Shown piece by piece: positions 1 to 13,018 of a stretch of 64,000 nt of DNA; the first letter of the stretch is position 1, and each line of letters starts with the position of its first letter. The position numbers and the translations under genes are program-made. Source of the stretch: Nectonema munidae (taxonomy: Eukaryota > Nematomorpha > Nectonematoida > Nectonematidae); contig JAUIRK010000311.1 in assembly GCA_030549495.1 (NCBI GenBank), forward strand, positions 62,001-126,000, given 5' to 3'. Under the pieces are notes generated by a model. That model saw only the letters and a list, made by a program, of their open reading frames with translations, was not told where the DNA came from and ran no database searches.

Positions 1-955
1 TTCTGTAAAGGTAACACCTAAATACTTAGTTGATTTCTGCGGTTTGAAAAGGCAATTATTAAAAAAAAGATCAGGACATCTTTTTCTCGATTTAGTAAAA
101 TTAATTAAGACACATTTTTTTGAATTTATAGTCAAATTCAATTCCTTGCAAAGTAGTAGAATTTTTTCAAGATTCTCACTCAACTTAATAAGATTATTAG
201 TAGGATCATATCCTTTCACGGCAACAATAACATCATCTGAGTATCCCTGATAAAAACATCCCAAAAATTGCAAAGCTTCTAGAATTGGGTTAATCAAGAT
301 GATAAAAAGAATGTCTGAAATGCACGAACCTTGGGGTGTGGAGCCATTAAGATAAATACTAGAGGAAACGTTTCCCTTTATACAGATTTGTCTATCACAT
401 AGATAAGAGTTAACAAAGTTTATCAAATAATTTGGGAATTTCATATTTTTCATGTTTCTTGTAATGCAATTTCCACAAGCAGAGTTAAATGCTCCTTTGA
501 AATCGATAAGAAAGGCGGTGAATGACATGTTTCTTTTAAATGAGTCATAAATTTGTGAAGACAACCGTTCAATAGCTAATTCAGAACATCTGGAGCGCAC
601 ATATGCAAATTGATGAATATCAATGCAGCATGATTTATATATGTGATCTAATAAACGATACCGAATAATTTTTTCTAGTAATTTACCAATGCACGGGAGC
701 AATGTAATCGGGCGCCAATTATCAATGTTTGTATTTGTGGATAAACCTTTGGGGATCAAAATAATTTCTCCTTTTTTCAGGTTCGAAGGAAATTTGGACA
801 TGCATAAAATAGAGTTGAAAAGCTTAAGTAGATGATCAGAGATAAACGGTAGGGAACTATCTATTATTTTGTAGGAAATATTATCAGAACCAGGAGATGC
901 CTTTTTATTCACTTTTTTTTTTTCATTGAAATTCTTACCTTCTTTCTTAACTGAT
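1..955 (-). mobile_element. Non-LTR retrotransposon (LINE), reverse transcriptase fragment, cut by window edge
   Basis: The - strand is open from about 955 to base 1 (over 300 codons) and reads as a LINE reverse transcriptase. In order it shows a PGSDNI start block, NWRPITLLP followed by GKLLEKIIRYRL, the first catalytic Asp in FLIDFKGAFN, the NGSTPQGS block, and GYSDDVIVAV as the YxDD catalytic box. It ends at KYLGVTF, after which the window stops. An in-frame stop lies just upstream of 955, so the copy is probably 5'-truncated there. The style fits the Jockey/R1/I group, but I cannot fix the clade. No stop or frameshift was seen in the visible part, so this is a fairly young insertion. YSDD replaces the usual YADD. 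Confidence 0.9.
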
Positions 956-1218
956 GCAATTCAGAGTTCCAAAAATTTTATTATTTTTAGTTTTACTCGC
1001 ATTCGTATAACATATTTCGAATTATAAGAAGTCGTCCATATGATTAGTTTTTGTCTATATGTAGGACGTCGCTTTCTGAACTTAGTTTCGAAAATCTTAG
1101 ATTATTAGAAATGTTTTGAAACGATAAGATTTTTCTTAATTTAGTTTTAATTTTTTGAACTTATTTGAATTTTTAGGTTTTATATAGTCAAAATAGAAAA
1201 ACCTATTAAAGTTCTAGT

Positions 1219-1275
1219 ACAACGACGTAATCAAATGCAACAACGACGTAATCGAATGCAACAACGATGTAATTA
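1219..1275. repeat. Short tandem repeat, 21-bp unit, ~2.7 copies
   Basis: The unit ACAACGACGTAATCRAATGCA occurs twice almost perfectly and a third time in part. It sits in otherwise unremarkable AT-rich sequence between the LINE (956 onward) and the Tigger copy (1421). I see nothing else in 956-1420. Confidence 0.7.
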
Positions 1276-1420
1276 ATCGAAAAATACTGAATTAATTCAG
1301 CAATAAAATTATTATAGGAATTGTTATAAAATGACATTGTGAAAAATATGGGTTTGATTATTATTGTTCCCTAGTTTATACTTCCCTTCGTTTACTGATT
1401 AAAGAGAAAGCTATGAACTA

Positions 1421-2805
1421 CAGTCAAACCTCCCATTACTGAAAATCTTTGGGACCGACCAAAAATGTTCACTAATTGGAGGTGTTCACTAATCAGAAAT
1501 TATGCTGAAAGATGATAAAACATCAAAATATGTATGAAATTAATCACATATTTATTTTTAAGGACATGAAATAAAATTTTTATCAGAAAAAAATATGTAC
1601 ACAATCTTTATACACATAAAATGTGTAAAATAAAAATGTTCATTGTTTGTTGCATTGTGAATCGAAACTCTTGAAAAATTCCTTCAATGTAGATTGCTTT
1701 AATGACGTAAGTCTGTTTCTGAGTAGCATATCATGCACTGCTGACTGAGTTTGCATAATGATGTCCAAAACTTTAGTGTCACCAGAAGCTGCAGCTATAA
1801 GTGTATCCAAAGCTTGTAAGATTGCTGCTTGAGACGGCTTGATTATCTCACTGTCAATGTCCTTAGTTGACTCAATATCACGCTCAGAGTATGAGGAAGA
1901 AAGAATTTCCTGCTCCCATTCATCAGAATTACCAATATGCATAATTTCATAATGTTCAATATCTGCATAATCCTCAGCAGAGATAGGTTCTGTTTGACTT
2001 TGCTTGGCAATGAGATTCACGAGGCTTGAGCGATCCAATAAATAGCATCAAAGACCGTAATGGATCTGACAAAATCACTTGCATTTGCAGAAGATTCCAT
2101 GTTGAGGATAACTTTCTGTAACATTCTTTTTCGATAACCACACTTCCCTGCTTTGATAATTCCTTGATCCATTGGTTTGAGCTCACTAGTACAGTTTGCT
2201 GGAAAGAAGACAACGGTTATGTTTGACATTTCTACTTTAGGATGTCTTGGAGCATTTTCGATGAACAAAATAATCTTTCACTTTTGGAATTTCATTGACT
2301 TGTTGAGGTCTTTTAACCAATCTTCAAACAGAAGAGAATTCATCCACCCTCTTTTACTATGTCTCCCGGTCACAGCTAGCTTTAGTAGAAAATTTTTTTT
2401 CTTTTTATAACAATTTCTTGATATTTGGCAATAAAATTCCATCATCTTCATCATTAATTTCTTCACTGCTAGAAGATTTTAATGAAAATATTTTGCTGTT
2501 TGCAACCAATTTGTCAATTTCGTTACAATTGGAACTGAAGGGTTGCCGATAGGTTTGAAAAGAGAACGTCTTTTTCTATTACTAATTTTGAATGATTTAA
2601 TGCAGGTAATCTATAATTTTGCAGGATAATTTAACTTTTAAGGTAAACTTATGTAAAAGATGTGAAATAGTACCTAAAGATGTAGATAGCAATTTTAGGA
2701 AATGCCACAAAGACTGAAGGCATTCAGCGAATTTTGTAAAATAGAAGTTTTAGTTGAAAGGGAGGGCCGGCTAAAATGTTCTTTCCTCAATGATAGGGTT
2801 AACTA
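1421..2805 (-). mobile_element. Tigger/pogo-like DNA transposon, degraded
   Basis: The - strand carries the second half of a pogo/Tigger DDE transposase. WMNSLLFEDWL is followed by LFIENAPRHP (the second catalytic Asp region, here Glu-Asn) and VVFFPANCTSELKPMDQG, then the acidic C-terminal tail. A stop (2275-2277) interrupts the frame before the LFIENAP block, and a frameshift near 2030 moves the tail to another frame. The N-terminal DNA-binding part and first catalytic region are deleted or unrecognisable. The left end starts CAGTCAAACCTCCCATTACT after TA. The right end, about 2760-2805, resembles its inverted copy only loosely. An inactive, middle-aged copy. Confidence 0.8.
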
Positions 2806-3278
2806 ACACAAGTGAAGCATCATTGTAAAGAATTTAATGATACTAAATGCTTACTAAGAAAAAATTGTTTGAAAAAAATATTCTCTACTTGGATTTTAAA
2901 CATAGCCCTGTAAATATTGTGCACATCATGCTACACTTTTAGGCCACACGATATTTACATGATTGAAGTTGCATTCGAGGAGTTTTTCAATAAATTATAT
3001 TATCAATAGATTTTATACAATCAACTTTGCAATATTTTTAAATATTATATTTCAAATATTAAAAATTATTATCGATTTTTTTAATTTCATTTTGTGTACC
3101 AAAATGACCGATTTTTTCTAATGGCATAGAGGCTGCAAAGTATTTAATTTTCTATCATATTTTTTTATTTACATCAATTTTTAAACAAATATAATGTATT
3201 ATTATTTGTTATGTGTTAATTTATAAGCCTTTTCTTTAATTATATCAAAGCTCAGAGATTCTATTAATTAGAAGAAAA

Positions 3279-3345
3279 TTTTTTATTCAATATGGATATA
3301 AATGGAGAAATTTTTTTTATTCAATATGGATATAAATGGAGAAAT
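3279..3345. repeat. Direct tandem duplication, ~32-bp unit x2
   Basis: TTCAATATGGATATAAATGG plus flanking T-runs and GAGAAA is repeated head to tail twice with almost no change, so this looks like a recent slippage duplication. Confidence 0.75.
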
Positions 3346-3899
3346 AAGTAATTTTTATGATTTATTTATAAAATCATTAACTTATAAATTTATTTATCTT
3401 TGCTTATCTATTATGACTAGCATCTTATTAGTGATAATTTTCCTTTCAAAAATTTTAGCATTGTCATTACTTTTTGCTAATTTTGCCTTTAATGTGTTGT
3501 TAATTAAAACAAATAAAATAATTTTCGTGCATTATTAGAATGAGTTATTAATTTTTATTATGTATTTCTGTACTCCACTTATATATATTTAAGTATGGCT
3601 ACTTTTTCGTTTGAATTTCTTAACATTTTAAGGCAAATCTGTATGAGATTTTGGTACACTCTTATTTTTAAATTGATGCTGCTAGGGATGTTCGTAATCT
3701 TCATAATAATTCAAAAATGTTTAAGCCGTGTAGAAATCTTTCGTAAATATTTAAAATAATTGATTATATTTACTAACATATAGACGAATTTTTAGATTAT
3801 ATATGCGTTTTTTAACTATAATGTATAGTATAGTTCATAAGTGACAGTTGTGTATACTTGTGTCTTGCTTTATTTTACTCTGATTCAAAGATGCACATT

Positions 3900-3985
3900 G
3901 TTTCAAGAGAGGAAGCGGGCCGTATTTGAGAATACAGAGGGCCGCATACGGTCCTTATGCTCCAAATTTGGACAACACTGCCCTA
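3900..3985. mobile_element. hAT-like MITE terminal fragment
   Basis: A relatively GC-rich stretch with GGGCCGCATACGGTCC and a terminal TTTGGACAACACTG resembles the common hAT MITE end in which GGCCGCATGCGGCCC precedes TTGGACACCCCTG. The opposite end was not found. Assignment rests on remembered consensus style only. Confidence 0.35.
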
Positions 3986-4756
3986 ATGTAATGGAAAACG
4001 TGTATAGATGGCGTTATACGTTAAGATTATGCATTTTTAACCCATTTCATCCCAAAGAAAGCAGATGACATTCACTAATTTGATATAAAAGTTTTTGATA
4101 AAATCAAGGAATCGTCTGCGTCAGTTAAAACTGATTAAGCCAATTTTTATATTTATATTTTTTGATTTTTTCCAATTTAGACATACTATGTTACTTTTAA
4201 TTGTTCGATATACGTAATAAAATGTATAAATACTTTATACAACTATTTCATACCATAATTAGAGCTTAGATATGAATTCTTTAAAAACCTCAAAAACTAA
4301 CAGTCTTGTATCCTAAAAATTTTCTCTACTTTTTTTCACTTAATTTTTCGAAGCAATCATAACATATTTGGATATTTCGAGATATTATTGCATAGATAAA
4401 TAAGAAATTTTCGTTTCCATTTCTTATGAACAAAATAGTAAACAAACACTCATATATTTCCGATCTTAAGGATTCTTATGCCCGACAATATCATTCCCCC
4501 AATATTAAAATCAGCATATGTATTATTGATTTATAATCCTACATCACTAAATTTTTTTTACCAGCACCCACCTTATCCCATAAAATTTTACCCGAGCTTT
4601 TCCGCATCCATAAAAATAATATATCTGGTATTAAAGCCTCCTGTAAAATATTTTTACCCGTGTTTGCACTCAGAGCTTTGAAAGCAAATGTGCTTGATTT
4701 TTTAGATTAGGTCACGCAAGATCTTTTTATTAACCGGTTAACGACCTGAGTTTGTT

Positions 4757-4894
4757 TTAACTCATTAAGTCCCAATGCTCCCATTTGTGAACATAAGTAA
4801 TTTCATCTTCGTCTGCTTTTTTCAATGACTTTGAATATAAATCGTCCGCTTTTTTTTAAATATCGTCTGATTTCTATGGTACTTAATGGGTTAA
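4757..4894 (+). mobile_element. TTAA-flanked foldback element, type A, copy A1
   Basis: Starts TTAACTCATTAAGTCCC and ends GGTACTTAATGGGTTAA, so the two ends are inverted repeats with TTAA outermost. Inside are a small palindrome (GCTCCCATTTGTGAAC), then CGTCTG, CGTCCG and CGTCTG boxes starting 33 and 21 bases apart. A solo arm of the type B family (TTAACCGGTTAACGACC, 4730-4746) sits just to the left, so A1 probably landed in an older relative. Length and TTAA ends fit a piggyBac-type MITE. Confidence 0.75.
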
Positions 4895-7626
4895 TAAGTA
4901 AAACTTGAGTACATTAACAATACCTTTTTCAGTCCAATATTAATCAGCTTATCAGAGCAATATTTATTCACAGAGATAGGTTTCAAAATTATTCATCTTT
5001 CATTGATTATTTGTCCAGCTAAACCTAATTTCTCTCACTAGTTTTGATAGTAGCGATAGCACAATATACCTTTTATTTTTTAACAATTCTTATAAGAAGC
5101 AAGAAAATTTTTTGAAATTTTAATGAAAGATTTTTGGAACAATTAAGTATATCAAGCATGTGAATAAGTCTATTGGATATGATTCATACCCGCACTTTAT
5201 ATTTCTTAACGTGCATGCTTACCTACCAATGCAGGACTCTATTTACTATGTTTCTGAGTGTGTATTTTTGCTTCACCTGTAAATATGTGTTAATCAGGGA
5301 GCTAAAAAGCATTCAGTGCAGAGTAATAATTCATTTGATATGAACCAGGCTTGCTGACGATTAGTGAGATAAGAAGCTGAGGAAAGTTATTTAGCTCCTA
5401 GTCAATATTGGATCGGATAGTGCGTTTGTCGAATAATCTACTGTCGGCTAAATGAGGTCTGGCTGTATTACCAATGAATCTTCTAATACAACTCTTTCCG
5501 TATGGTCTTTAGAAGACAAAGACATTTTTTTACCTTCGAACACCAAATTTAAAATAGGTTCAACCAAAAATTCTGTTTCCTAAAGATTTACAAAAAAGAT
5601 CATTTTTAGAGTCAGGGTATAAAACCTTCACTTGGTTGGAGTATAGCATATCTAACGATAGACTCTGTGACCATCCGTTTTAATAATTGGTAAATGGAAA
5701 TAAGGATTAATAAAGATATAATTACATCCGATGAGTAGTGATCTATCATATTTAAATGATTTTGTTCTCTTGTTGAGCTTGAAGAATTGTTGACAAACTT
5801 TCTAAAAAAAAATCGGCGTAGCGGTCTAACCGAATCAAATCGAATTAGAACTTTCAGAGCCATCTTTACAACATCAGCATGGGACTGTCACATTTCAATC
5901 GAAAAATCGCTATAAGACATTTCACAACAAACATGTTTTATTTTTGAATTAAGAAGTCTTATGAGCCAGATTACTAATCGAGATTATAAACGGGGTTTTG
6001 ATTAATTGATAGTATTTTTCAAATGTTTGTAGATTAGGAAAATAAAGAGAAATTTCTTGACTAAGATATGCTTTTATGGTCTCCACCACATCTCTATTAA
6101 TCAAAATCTTATTTTAATCAACAAATATGTTCGAAAATCTAGCAAAACTTTTCCTCTCTAAGAATGCCATAATTCCAACTTCATTTCAAAAGCTTTTAAT
6201 TTTTTATGACAATGGAGTACTTGGCCCCCGGTTAAGGGAATTCATAGATTCAAATATGTTCACAAAATGATAGGAATATACGAAAATGGACATCATAAAA
6301 TTCTACATGCATGTCTAGTTTGCTTTGCAGAAAATTCTGCATTTCTTTCCATAGTATCGCTTCGAAACTTTTGGTTTGGAAAGTCACCTCATGTTTGAGT
6401 ACAGCAAGAGGTTTTCGAATCATTTTCTTTGCATAACTCTGAAAACAAACAAGAGTTGATTGCATTTGCTTCAATTAAATACTCTGTTTTAATGACTTCA
6501 TTGAGAACACTTTTAAACCCATCAGATATTGACGATGAAAAGCGCACTGGGTACCAATTACATCTGTAGATTTTTGCTTAATCAGGGTATAAAAACTAGA
6601 ACATCAAAAAATTGCCAAAGCACAGGTCAGTACACACTCAAAGTACATGTTCTAGCTTAATCATGTGTTGTAAAAAATTGTCCACCTTGGAAAAATATTT
6701 CTCTTTCAGTGATTCTACTGCTTAGAGTTTTGTAAAATAAAAATTGTCTACTAGGTGCTTGTTACATACATAATGTACATGCGATCAATCGTTTAATCAA
6801 GCTGAATTGCAAAAGAGTTGAAAATCGAATTCCGAATCAATAAAACCGCCTGATATGCCATCAGACTTTTCTCCTATTAGCCTTCTAAAGGTATCGTTTG
6901 AGAGCAAGATATACTTCAAGTTTACAATTTCAGAAATTCTTAGCACATTCAATATGATATTGCCACAAGGTAATATCAAATTTTCTCCTATATTGTAGGA
7001 TTTTTTGACAATAGATATTTTTTCAAATTTTTAAACCATACGCAAAAAAATTTCTTTGTTATCAAACCTGGATTTGTGTACTCGTTCAGCTTAACGTTTA
7101 AAATATCATACCGAACTCCAAATACTCCATACTCCAAATACTTAAAAACTTGATAAATTTCTACTTCAAACTTAGACGTGCTTACAAAAATAAACTATTT
7201 TTTTCATTATTTAAACTACTTAATAAATTCTCTCTTACGCCGAATCTACAATCCTGAATCCTGTTAAGTATGATAGATAATTAAAATATTCTATGCCTGA
7301 TATTACGATTTTATGCGCACACTTTATAAATATGTCCAAATTTTTTTGGAAAAAACATGTCATAAGAATCACACCCTGGACAAATGGATCAATTATAAAA
7401 AAATCAAACCGCTCAGCCATCTTCTGCAACTAAATTAAGGTTTTACTGAGGTTCAAAGATTAAACAAGAAAGCACGAATTTTCAACTATTTTATATAATT
7501 GTTGGAAGTTATGGGTCCGTGCATATTGCTTGTTTGCCTCTTAATAAGGCTGGCACTGACTCAAAAAAATTTCAAGGTGATTTAGTTTAATTGAACACAT
7601 CATTTCTGTTTCCTTGTATTTCATGT
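4895..7626. other. Intergenic AT-rich sequence
   Basis: No recognisable coding or repeat signal. Two short - strand open frames (5612-5863 and 6250-6474) have ATG starts but no family resemblance and are treated as chance. Confidence 0.5.
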
Positions 7627-7763
7627 TATAACCCTTTCGACCAGAAAAATCAGACGATATTTATTAAAAAGCAGAAGATTCATATACAAAACTATTAAAA
7701 AAAGCAGACGAAGGTAAAATTGTTTATATATCATATATGATACACTGGTCACGAAAGGATTAA
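7627..7763 (-). mobile_element. TTAA-flanked foldback element, type C, copy C1
   Basis: Ends ATAACCCTTTCGACCAG and CTGGTCACGAAAGGATTAA are inverted repeats. The internal boxes read CAGACG, CAGAAG and CAGACG on the + strand at spacings of 21 and 33, so the copy is inverted relative to A1. Next to the right arm is a palindrome, TATCATATATGATA. The outermost TTAA is intact only on the right. Confidence 0.7.
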
Positions 7764-10690
7764 TAAAACTTATTCTATGCCCTTAAATTTTATTCATAAA
7801 ACTTGTTTTTCTAAAATTATTGTTCGTCTAAGTAATTCGAGGTTTTTATTTTTACCAAATAACAATATTTCGGAGATTTCTCAAGCCTTCATTTTTGCTA
7901 TTGACTGATTGATGAATTGCACACGGACGCACAGGGCTGATTTTTTTGAATGATTTTAACGCAAAAATTTTTGATCAATGCCTTGATTTTTTATATAATT
8001 TTTATAAAAAATAATTCCTAAAATGTTTTCAGAGATGAAATTATTGTTATTTTGACGGTGCTAATGTGACAGTACAGTGGTGAAGGAGTAAATGTAGTGA
8101 TGGGACCACTTATTGGAATCGAAAATCGTGAGATTCGTGTTTTTTTAAATATCAGAATCTTAATCGCAACGTAAAATTTTATTAGTGCCTTCCAATACCT
8201 CAGTTCTGATTCTTCTTATTTTTAGGAGTATTTTAAAAGGTTCCATTTTTAAACCTATTTTAAAATTTACAAATTAACTTTAAATTTATTTACCTCGATT
8301 TATTGATGTTCCAAATCCAAACACATAAAATAATTGAAATGAATTTTTGACTTTACGCATAAGACAATTAAGAGTCAGTAATGAAATTGCATAATTTTTA
8401 AAAACGGAATCGTACAAAACTTTGGAATCGACCAATAAAATGAAAATAAACAATTAGAGCTAAAACTCTATGTCATGCTCATATTATTATTATTATTAAC
8501 ACCGTATTCTCGTAACGCCATCTGGATGTGCACGATTGGTATTAAATGTGGTAGTATACGCCATTATCCGTGTATTCATTACCAGTAAAAACGGATAATT
8601 TTTCATGATATCTAGTTGAAGTTTTTTCCTGCTTACACCGCTTCATCATGTGATATTTGAGGTTTGAACATTTAAAATAAATATTTGCCATAAACGAAAG
8701 ATATGGTTTGTTTTAGTGATGGCCGAATATTCGCATTATATGTTCATTTATCAGAATATTCGACAGAAATTTTGGTATTCGTATTCACGTCCCTCAATTC
8801 ATTAATCGCTAATAATTGAAAATTTTCTTTGAAATTGAGGAGAGTAGTTAATCCAATGAAAAAAAGTTGCCTAAATCAATCATAATTAGTTTTGATAGTT
8901 TGCACAATAACATTCCATTTTTAACAAAGGTATGGTAATTATGCTGTTAAAAATAAACACTATAATCATAATCACATCAAAATTGCAGGAATTATATAAA
9001 CAAGCAAATATGTCATCAGTGTGTAAGCCTCAAAATATCATTTACCTTAAATCAAGTTTTTAGTACACCTAATCATCAATAAATGTAATTTGCAAATGAA
9101 AGTATGCTAGCTGAAATGTTAATAAAAATTTTTATCGCAACGTTGAGTATTGATTTTTAGGAAAAAGAAAAACTATTATCACGTTGTCTTCAAGTGTGGA
9201 ATCTTAAAAAGAGTAAATTTAAAAACATATCGGTTTTAGTCAAAAAATTCCTGTCTTGTTCCTGCAGTTTTGTCAGATTGTGCGATTTTTCACAAAATTT
9301 GTTACTTTTTCGAATTATGTGCTATTAATTCTTTAATTCAATAATTGTGCTGAATTATACTCTTCCAATTGCCATAGAATTGATAAGAGTTTGATATTTT
9401 CTAATTGAAAAAATTTTTAGCTTCATGTTTTGTGTGCTTAGTTAAAAGTGAGGCATGAGTTGTGCGTGTAATAAGCAAGTTTTTGGTGCTTCATACACTG
9501 TTACATTTGCTCAGAATTTTGTGGCCATCACGTGTCTTCTTTTACAAGTATTGCTAGCGAAAGATTCTCCAGCAACGCAAATCAAATTTATAAGGAAAAA
9601 AGAAATAGGCGTTGGCAGGAGAATTGAATTTTTGTTTCCTTTTTTATAAACGATCAGCATTAAGTAATAATAATTTTTCATTATAGTTAGGTGCGTTTGA
9701 TTATTAAATATACTCTAAAAATAGTATTTTATTTTCATAATCGTATTTGCAAATATTTTAAGACTTATAAAGGAATACGAGTTTATTGAAAAATACTCCA
9801 AGTTTAATAAATTCCAATATATTCGTATTCTTTTAAACAACACTAATTACAAAGTCTTGTTTACGTTATTATTTGTATTATAAATATTTTTAAATAGAAT
9901 TTTGTTCGTTCCCCTGTAACTTCTTTTTCACCATGTATGTATATATTTAAAATGATTGATGTCTTATATATAAATTTATGTATGCATGAAAGAGAGTAAT
10001 TATTGCTTACGCAAGCATCTAATCAAAATCAACTAAACTTCTTTCCTAACGTTTATTAGGATATCCTCTATTTCATAATAATAGTAATTATTATTATGTG
10101 TCAGAATGAACTCATAAAAACGCTTTTAGTGTAGCATCATCACAACTAAAACAAACACCATCTACATTTTTTATAACAGAAATACTTATCTTATAACTTA
10201 CTTCAATTACTTCTCGCCGAGTATCTCTACCGCTCTTTTCTATGTCAAGGAAGAGAATACAGAGGTAATGATGTTGATACACGCATACTTTTTATATTTT
10301 TCTCGTCATTTTTTTTTATCTAACCGGAAACTATATCATGATTTTTGTTTTCATTTATATTTTTTAACGATGTTAACTTTACTGTCTTCCCATATAGTAT
10401 TTGAATGTATCTATGAAACTTTCATTCGGTCGTTTTTATTTTTTAGACATCACTTTTTGTCGAGGAGACAAAAACCACCCTATAATAATTATTTTTTCTA
10501 TTAGTAATAGTTTTGTAGAAGTAGTTACTTTGTTTCCCTTCTACCTAGTGAGTTTGGCAGCTATCTTGTTAAATTGTTTTTATTTAGTTAATTAGCTAGT
10601 TTTTCTAAAGACTTCTATTCTAATCGTTTATTATGTTCTTTTCTTAACTAACTTATTTTCAATACTTAAAATTTGTGAACATTCATATTT
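7764..10690. other. Intergenic AT-rich sequence with an ATT microsatellite
   Basis: No gene recognised. 8481-8500 is an (ATT)n run. The small open frame at 9455-9649 has an ATG and slightly higher GC but no known motif. Confidence 0.5.
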
Positions 10691-10693
10691 TAG

Positions 10694-10790
10694 TGCAGGG
10701 ATGTCCATCCTTTTTCTATGATGGACCAATTTCAAACTATAAGTTCCTCTTCTGGCCCGTAACTATCGTGATTTATTTTGAAAAGCTTAA
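10694..10790 (+). mobile_element. hAT-like MITE left end
   Basis: GCAGGGATGTCCATCC followed by TTTTTC, GGACCAATTTCAAACT and CTGGCCCG resembles hAT MITE starts of the style CAGGGGTGTCCAA...TGGGCCA...TGGCCCG. A similar fragment with GCAATGTGGCCTGTGGACCA lies at 12480-12545 and may be the other end of the same element, with the LINE at 11380 inside it. Low certainty. Confidence 0.35.
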
Positions 10791-11379
10791 AATAAAAAAG
10801 TTAGATACACAACTTTATTCTGATAATTTTTATTAAAATTAAAGCGATTACCCACATTACCTTTCTTTTGCAATTTATTGTCAACCCTTGTTCTAGACTT
10901 TATCATCTTTATCCGATAATTTTTTAATGCCCTATTCGGATTAGCGAGGTTGTCTGAATTCATGGAAGAATGTATGGGTATACGAGATTGCTTGTTTCTT
11001 CTTTCTTTGAAGTAGAAGAAGGAGAAGAAGAAATGTTATTAATGAAATTTCATAGATCTATAAAAAATATGAAGAATATAACATGAAATATATATGAAGA
11101 CAATGAAAAAAAAATTTACATGGCGATGTTACTCAAAAGGCGAGAAAGCCGGTAGAGTCAAAAAAATCATTTATTGTATAATGTAAATAAAAAATATTGT
11201 ACATTGGAAATGAACTTTAAAAATATTAATATAGTAGTAAATTATTAAAACATAGCAAGTAAAAAGGGAGTGTGAGATTATAGAGTAGTATAGAAGTATG
11301 AAAAAATTGATAGAATGTAATACCCTAATAAAGGGAATTTAGATAAAACTAATTTTCATTCAGAGAACACGGATAGCAA

Positions 11380-12080
11380 TTTATAGTAGTACATTCAGAT
11401 TAGTAATTTTCCACATACACATGAGTGCTTTTTTTGTTCCAAAAATCGATATCTTATTTTGGATTGTTTGATGGAATTTAACTATGCTGTAGTAAGGAAT
11501 TTGCAAGGAGAATTTTTTACGAGAATTATGATTTAGTTTAGACAGAGAATGAAAAGTTTTGATATCAAAAGTTTCAGGCAAAAGACGGTGGAAGAGTTTG
11601 TATATAAAGATCGCTAAATTATATTTATATAAGTCGCTAACTTTAAAAGTTTCAGGATGATAGAACAGATTATTAGCATGAGAAATATAGTTAGCACCAT
11701 GTATAAACCTTGAAGCCTTTTTCTCTAATTTCTTAATGGATGAAATATTAGAGTGCCTTCAAATTAATATGTAACACTTTATATAAGGTAAAAAAGGAAT
11801 TATACAATAGCTTTTTGATTTCAAGATGAAAATAATTTAAGTGCTTCACGATGCCAATTGCTTCGGAGAGTTTGTTATTAACATAATGGATATGCTGAAA
11901 CTAACTTAATTTTTTGTCAATTTTGATTTCTTAACAATTGAAAAGAGTCAAAATGTGGAATCGTTCAATTTCAGTTTGAGATCATTATCATTTGAGAAAA
12001 GCATTTTCCAATATTAATACGCATTTGACTTTTTGATACTAAGAAAAACTTCCTCAAGCTCGTGTAAAAATAATCTTGGT
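11380..12080 (-). mobile_element. LINE C-terminal ORF2 fragment, degraded
   Basis: The - strand shows the tail of a non-LTR reverse transcriptase. From the N-terminal side it reads MLFSNDNDLKLKLND, NNKLSEAIGIVKHLNYF, KKLEKKASRFIHGANYISH, DLYKYNLAIFIYKLFHRLLP, and finally HNSRKKFSLQIP with a stop at 11381-11383. These match the post-palm and thumb regions of Jockey/CR1-type elements (HxxNTRxK...LxxP). Several frame changes and stops separate the blocks, and the catalytic palm is missing, so it is dead and fairly old. It could be a distant relative of the LINE at 1-955. Confidence 0.75.
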
Positions 12081-12726
12081 TTTAAGGTATCTTTGTATCA
12101 AATTACTTAATCTCATCTGCTTTCTCGGGGATGGAATGGATTAAAAATTTATCTAAATCCAAAACAATCAGATTCTAGATATTCGATCTTTTTGAATACC
12201 AAGGAAAATATGAAATAAAATACATACCTTGCACAATTTAACGGTTACCAATAAATTGTAAGTAAAAATGCATTTTTAAATATCAACTATGAGCAAAAGC
12301 ACGTTCAACAGAACAGAAATTGAAATGATTTTCGGAAAAAGAAATATAATTTACTTGCGTCTATTCACAAAGTCATATGTTTGCTGTATAACGTAAACTC
12401 TTTACTTAACAAGTATTATTTGACACATTTAAAAAATCATAATTCAAAAAAGGATTAGATCCTCAAAGCTTGAATCATAGGTGTGCCGCATAAAAAGATT
12501 AATTGGGCTGCAATGTGGCCTGTGGACCATTGAATTTTCAATCTATAGCAGCGTTTTAAAACATAGCTGTATCCCCCTACCTGCGCATTCATTTTCACCT
12601 TCCATCATCCATAAGAAGCGCTGCCATGCGAGAAAAATTTCACATTGTAAGCACGAAATGTTAAGAGTGTTAAAAATTTGTATTTGATCATAGGTCCTTT
12701 TGCCCTCCCATTTCTATCGTCATCAA
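12081..12726. other. Intergenic; possible hAT-like right end at 12480-12545
   Basis: No gene. The 12480-12545 stretch (GTGTGCCGCA, TTGGGCTGCAATGTGGCC) is the possible partner of the hAT-like end at 10694. Confidence 0.35.
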
Positions 12727-13018
12727 CCTGAGTTGCGGGGTCGAAGTCGGAAGACTCGGAGATTTAAATGGGATTGTTGTCGAAGTCGGCATTCGATAAA
12801 ATTTATCAATCGGCATAGGATTTTTGAGTAATTAAATAATGAAAAAAAATAATTTTTGTAGTGAGCCCTCTTTAATAGAAACTTGGAGTGAGAGTTGGGT
12901 TAAATTTTTTAGTATTTTGTAGCCTGTGTCGATTTTGCTTGTATTTGGAGTCGGATCTTGTAAGAACTTGTAGTTGGAGTTGGAGCCGTATATTTTCTAT
13001 GCGACTTCGCAACCCTGG
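12727..13018. mobile_element. MITE with CAGGGTTGCGAAGTCG ends and GGAGTC-type internal hexamers
   Basis: Left end CCTGAGTTGCGGGGTCGAAG and the reverse complement of the right end, CCAGGGTTGCGAAGTCGC, form imperfect terminal inverted repeats of about 20 bp. The interior has many degenerate GAAGTC, GGAGTC and GGAGTTG hexamers at both sides. This is the style of a widespread invertebrate MITE rich in GGAGTC. Superfamily not determined. A miniature relative may be at 20630-20700. Confidence 0.55.

Larger units (their letters stand above)
2806..4756. other. Intergenic AT-rich sequence
   Basis: No convincing gene. It holds a 32-bp duplication at 3279-3345 and a hAT-like terminal fragment at 3900-3985, listed separately. 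A possible eroded TTAA element begins at 4037, with GCAGATGA and TCGTCTGCG boxes but no matching right arm. Confidence 0.6.

Noticed and set aside
5612-5863. 83-codon - strand frame with ATG (MALKVLIRF...)
   Set aside because: No homology recalled, no partner exons, length within chance for AT-rich DNA.
8481-8500. Short ATT repeats as possible CRISPR or satellite
   Set aside because: Simple microsatellite; no spaced repeat array anywhere in the window.
10694-12545. One 1.85-kb hAT element with the LINE nested inside
   Set aside because: The two proposed ends do not match each other well and no target duplication was found; listed as separate weak fragments.
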